From positions 37,445-101,444 of the forward strand of contig JANXRW010000031.1 of the NCBI GenBank assembly GCA_025356655.1: a stretch of 64,000 nucleotides of DNA, given 5' to 3'. The position numbers and the translations under genes were made by a program. Positions 62,626-64,000 of the stretch are shown here, one piece after another. The DNA is from Betaproteobacteria bacterium (lineage in GTDB: Bacteria > Pseudomonadota > Gammaproteobacteria > Burkholderiales > SHXO01). Every line of letters begins with the position of its first letter. The stretch's first letter is position 1. Below the pieces are notes generated by a model. It searched no databases and was not told the origin of the DNA. It worked only from the letters and a program-made list of their open reading frames with translations.

Positions 62626-63606
62626 ATGCCGTCCACCGCAACGCTTGAGCCCGTCCAACGCCTGATCGCCGAGGATATGGAGAAGGTGAACGCCGTTGTT
62701 CGCCGCAGCCTGCATTCCGATGTAGCCCTGATCCGCCAGGTCAGCGAGTACATCATCGAGGGCGGCGGCAAGCGTCTGCGACCCGCACTGCTGATCCTCG
62801 CCGCCGGGGCTTGCGGCTACAGTGGCAACGCCCACTACACCTTGGCGGCGGTGGTCGAGTTCATCCACACCGCAACCCTGCTCCACGACGACGTGGTGGA
62901 CGAGTCGGAACTGCGCCGCGGAAGAGCGACGGCGAACTCGCTCTTCGGCAACCCCGCCAGCGTGCTCGTGGGAGACTTCCTCTACTCTCGCGCCTTCCAG
63001 ATGATGGTGGGGTTGAAGGAGTTGCGGGTGATGGAGGTACTGGCAAATGCCACCAACACCATCGCCGAGGGCGAGGTCTTGCAGTTGCTCGGTTGCCACA
63101 ACCCCGACCTGGCGGAGCAGGACTACCTGCGGGTGATCCACTCGAAGACCGCGCGCCTGTTCGAAGCGGCAGGGCAACTCGGCGCCATCCTGGGCAGCGC
63201 CACGGCGGAGGTCGAGGCGGGACTAGGCGCCTACGGAATGCACGTGGGGACCGCCTTCCAGTTGATCGACGACGTGCTCGATTACTCCGGCGACCACGAG
63301 CAGATGGGCAAGAACATCGGCGATGATCTGGCAGAGGGCAAGGCCACGCTCCCGCTCATTCGCGCCATGCAGCGGGGCAATCCCGACCAGGTCCGCGCCG
63401 TGCGCGCAGCCATCGAACGCGGCGGCCTCGAGAGCTTAGCCGGCGTGCTGGAGGCACTCCAAGCTACCGGCGCCATCGATTACACGCGCGAGGCGGCGCG
63501 CGAGGAGGCGCAGCGGGCCATCGCAGCGCTGCGTTCCGTGCCCGACTCCGCCTACCGCGATAGCTTGGTCCGATTCGCCAACTTCGCCGTGACGCGGGAT
63601 CACTGA
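62626..63606 (+). CDS. ispB: Octaprenyl-diphosphate synthase
   Basis: The 326-residue trans-prenyltransferase has the first Asp-rich motif LLHDDVVDES and the second LIDDVLDYSGD, and GGGKRLRPALL. It makes the long side chain of ubiquinone from FPP and IPP. ATG 62626 (MPSTATLEPVQRLIAEDME) fits the family N-terminus; the in-frame ATG at 62554 adds 24 unlikely residues. It is divergent from rplU, as is usual. Confidence 0.95.
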   Translation: MPSTATLEPVQRLIAEDMEKVNAVVRRSLHSDVALIRQVSEYIIEGGGKRLRPALLILAAGACGYSGNAHYTLAAVVEFIHTATLLHDDVVDESELRRGRATANSLFGNPASVLVGDFLYSRAFQMMVGLKELRVMEVLANATNTIAEGEVLQLLGCHNPDLAEQDYLRVIHSKTARLFEAAGQLGAILGSATAEVEAGLGAYGMHVGTAFQLIDDVLDYSGDHEQMGKNIGDDLAEGKATLPLIRAMQRGNPDQVRAVRAAIERGGLESLAGVLEALQATGAIDYTREAAREEAQRAIAALRSVPDSAYRDSLVRFANFAVTRDH

Positions 63607-63643
63607 GCGCTCGACCTCGCGCAAAGCGGCCAATCCGCGGTCC

Positions 63644-63672
63644 TTGAGCGAAGCGGCTGAACCGGTTACACT
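63644..63672 (+). promoter_or_regulatory. Candidate promoter of tRNA-Pro
   Basis: TTGAGC (63644-63649), a 17-base spacer and TACACT (63667-63672) lie about 105 bases before the tRNA. Confidence 0.4.
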
Positions 63673-63776
63673 CTCGCCCTTTCTCCGCCACGGTCCGCGC
63701 GTCAAGCACGGGCTACCGCAGTCTGGGTGGTGGGGAAACCGGCGTGGACACCGAACCCGCTGGTTGCCTTGGGTAG

Positions 63777-63853
<77 letters not shown>

Positions 63854-63867
63854 ATAAAAATGGTTCG

Positions 63868-64000
63868 TCAGCAGAAACTGTGGGCCATGGGTGGCTCGGG
63901 CAATTTCCCAAGTACATGATAAAGCGCCAATTCCGTGGCTTTGAAGGTGCGAAAGCCGTAGGATCTTCTCAGTGTGACTTTAACCTTCCCATTCAGGCCC
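63868..64000 (-). mobile_element. ISL3-family transposase, C-terminal end (continues past window)
   Basis: The minus strand enters from the right edge with GLNGKVKVTLRRSYGFRTFK and ATELALYHVLGKLPEPPMAH, ending at TGA 63868-63870. This matches the closing segment of ISL3 (IS204/IS1001/IS1165-type) transposases: KVTxRxSYGFRT, LALYHxLGxLPEP. Only about 43 residues are visible. It lies 14 bases past the tRNA-Pro 3' end. Confidence 0.82.

Overview
The window is one contiguous piece of GC-rich (roughly two-thirds GC) chromosomal DNA from a Gram-negative proteobacterium, most likely a betaproteobacterium. The best lineage clue is the right end: ispB divergent from rplU-rpmA-obgE-proB, a CNP1-like gene beside proB, and a tRNA-Pro just after ispB. 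TonB/ExbBD, an OmpA-type lipoprotein, a type IV pilus minor-pilin cluster and outer-membrane beta-barrel proteins fit a diderm cell. Genes are tightly packed, with many 1-4 nt stop/start overlaps.

Layout. 1-5.3 kb: a truncated PAS sensor, a class II aldolase, and a four-gene run of solute-binding protein, ExbB, ExbD and TonB. 5.3-11.1 kb: MscL, an MBL-fold enzyme and an M20 peptidase, then a Do-like protease whose 3' end overlaps a convergent OmpA-family lipoprotein with an unusual basic tail. 11.2-14.7 kb: two tandem acyl-CoA ligase paralogues. 14.8-21.8 kb: the minus-strand minor-pilin operon fimT-pilV-pilW-pilX-pilY1-(small exported protein)-pilE. 22.3-27.3 kb: a five-gene plus-strand operon of SDR, histidinol-dehydrogenase-like enzyme, SDR, haloalkane-dehalogenase-like hydrolase and a second hydrolase that has lost catalytic residues.

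27.3-29.0 kb is a scar with two different, oppositely oriented IS66-type transposase remnants. 29.0-35.5 kb holds small-molecule metabolism genes: an MhpD-like hydratase, a phytanoyl-CoA-dioxygenase-like protein, an orphan solute-binding protein, a dienelactone hydrolase fused to a SnoaL-like domain, a broken paaY beside an intact paaI, and a histidine-box membrane oxygenase. 35.7-39.4 kb carries a TPR/beta-barrel protein resembling surface lipoprotein assembly modifiers (Slam), directly followed by a large exported FecR-domain protein with duplicated C-terminal modules. This is a candidate secretion pair and the most interesting locus here. 39.6-45.7 kb is a complete Dpp-type ABC peptide/small-molecule importer operon followed by a class II aldolase.

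46.1-47.2 kb is a small XRE regulator/nucleotidyltransferase module resembling a toxin-antitoxin pair. 47.3-53.2 kb is a minus-strand group of oxidoreductases (RraA, EamA transporter, LDH2-type dehydrogenase, Zn-alcohol dehydrogenase, SDR, FAD oxidoreductase) that looks like a carboxylic/hydroxy-acid catabolic set. 54.2-57.7 kb has a DUF3025 protein and a rubrerythrin / Fe-S oxidoreductase / DUF3501 operon with a strong promoter and a palindrome at its start. 58.9-63.9 kb is housekeeping (CNP1-like, proB, obgE, rpmA, rplU, ispB, tRNA-Pro). The window ends inside the C-terminus of an ISL3-type transposase inserted just past the tRNA.

Overall the region mixes conserved core genes with catabolic and surface-structure genes, and shows local decay (IS66 scar, broken paaY, a degenerate hydrolase, gene-poor stretches at 53.2-54.2 and 57.7-58.9 kb).
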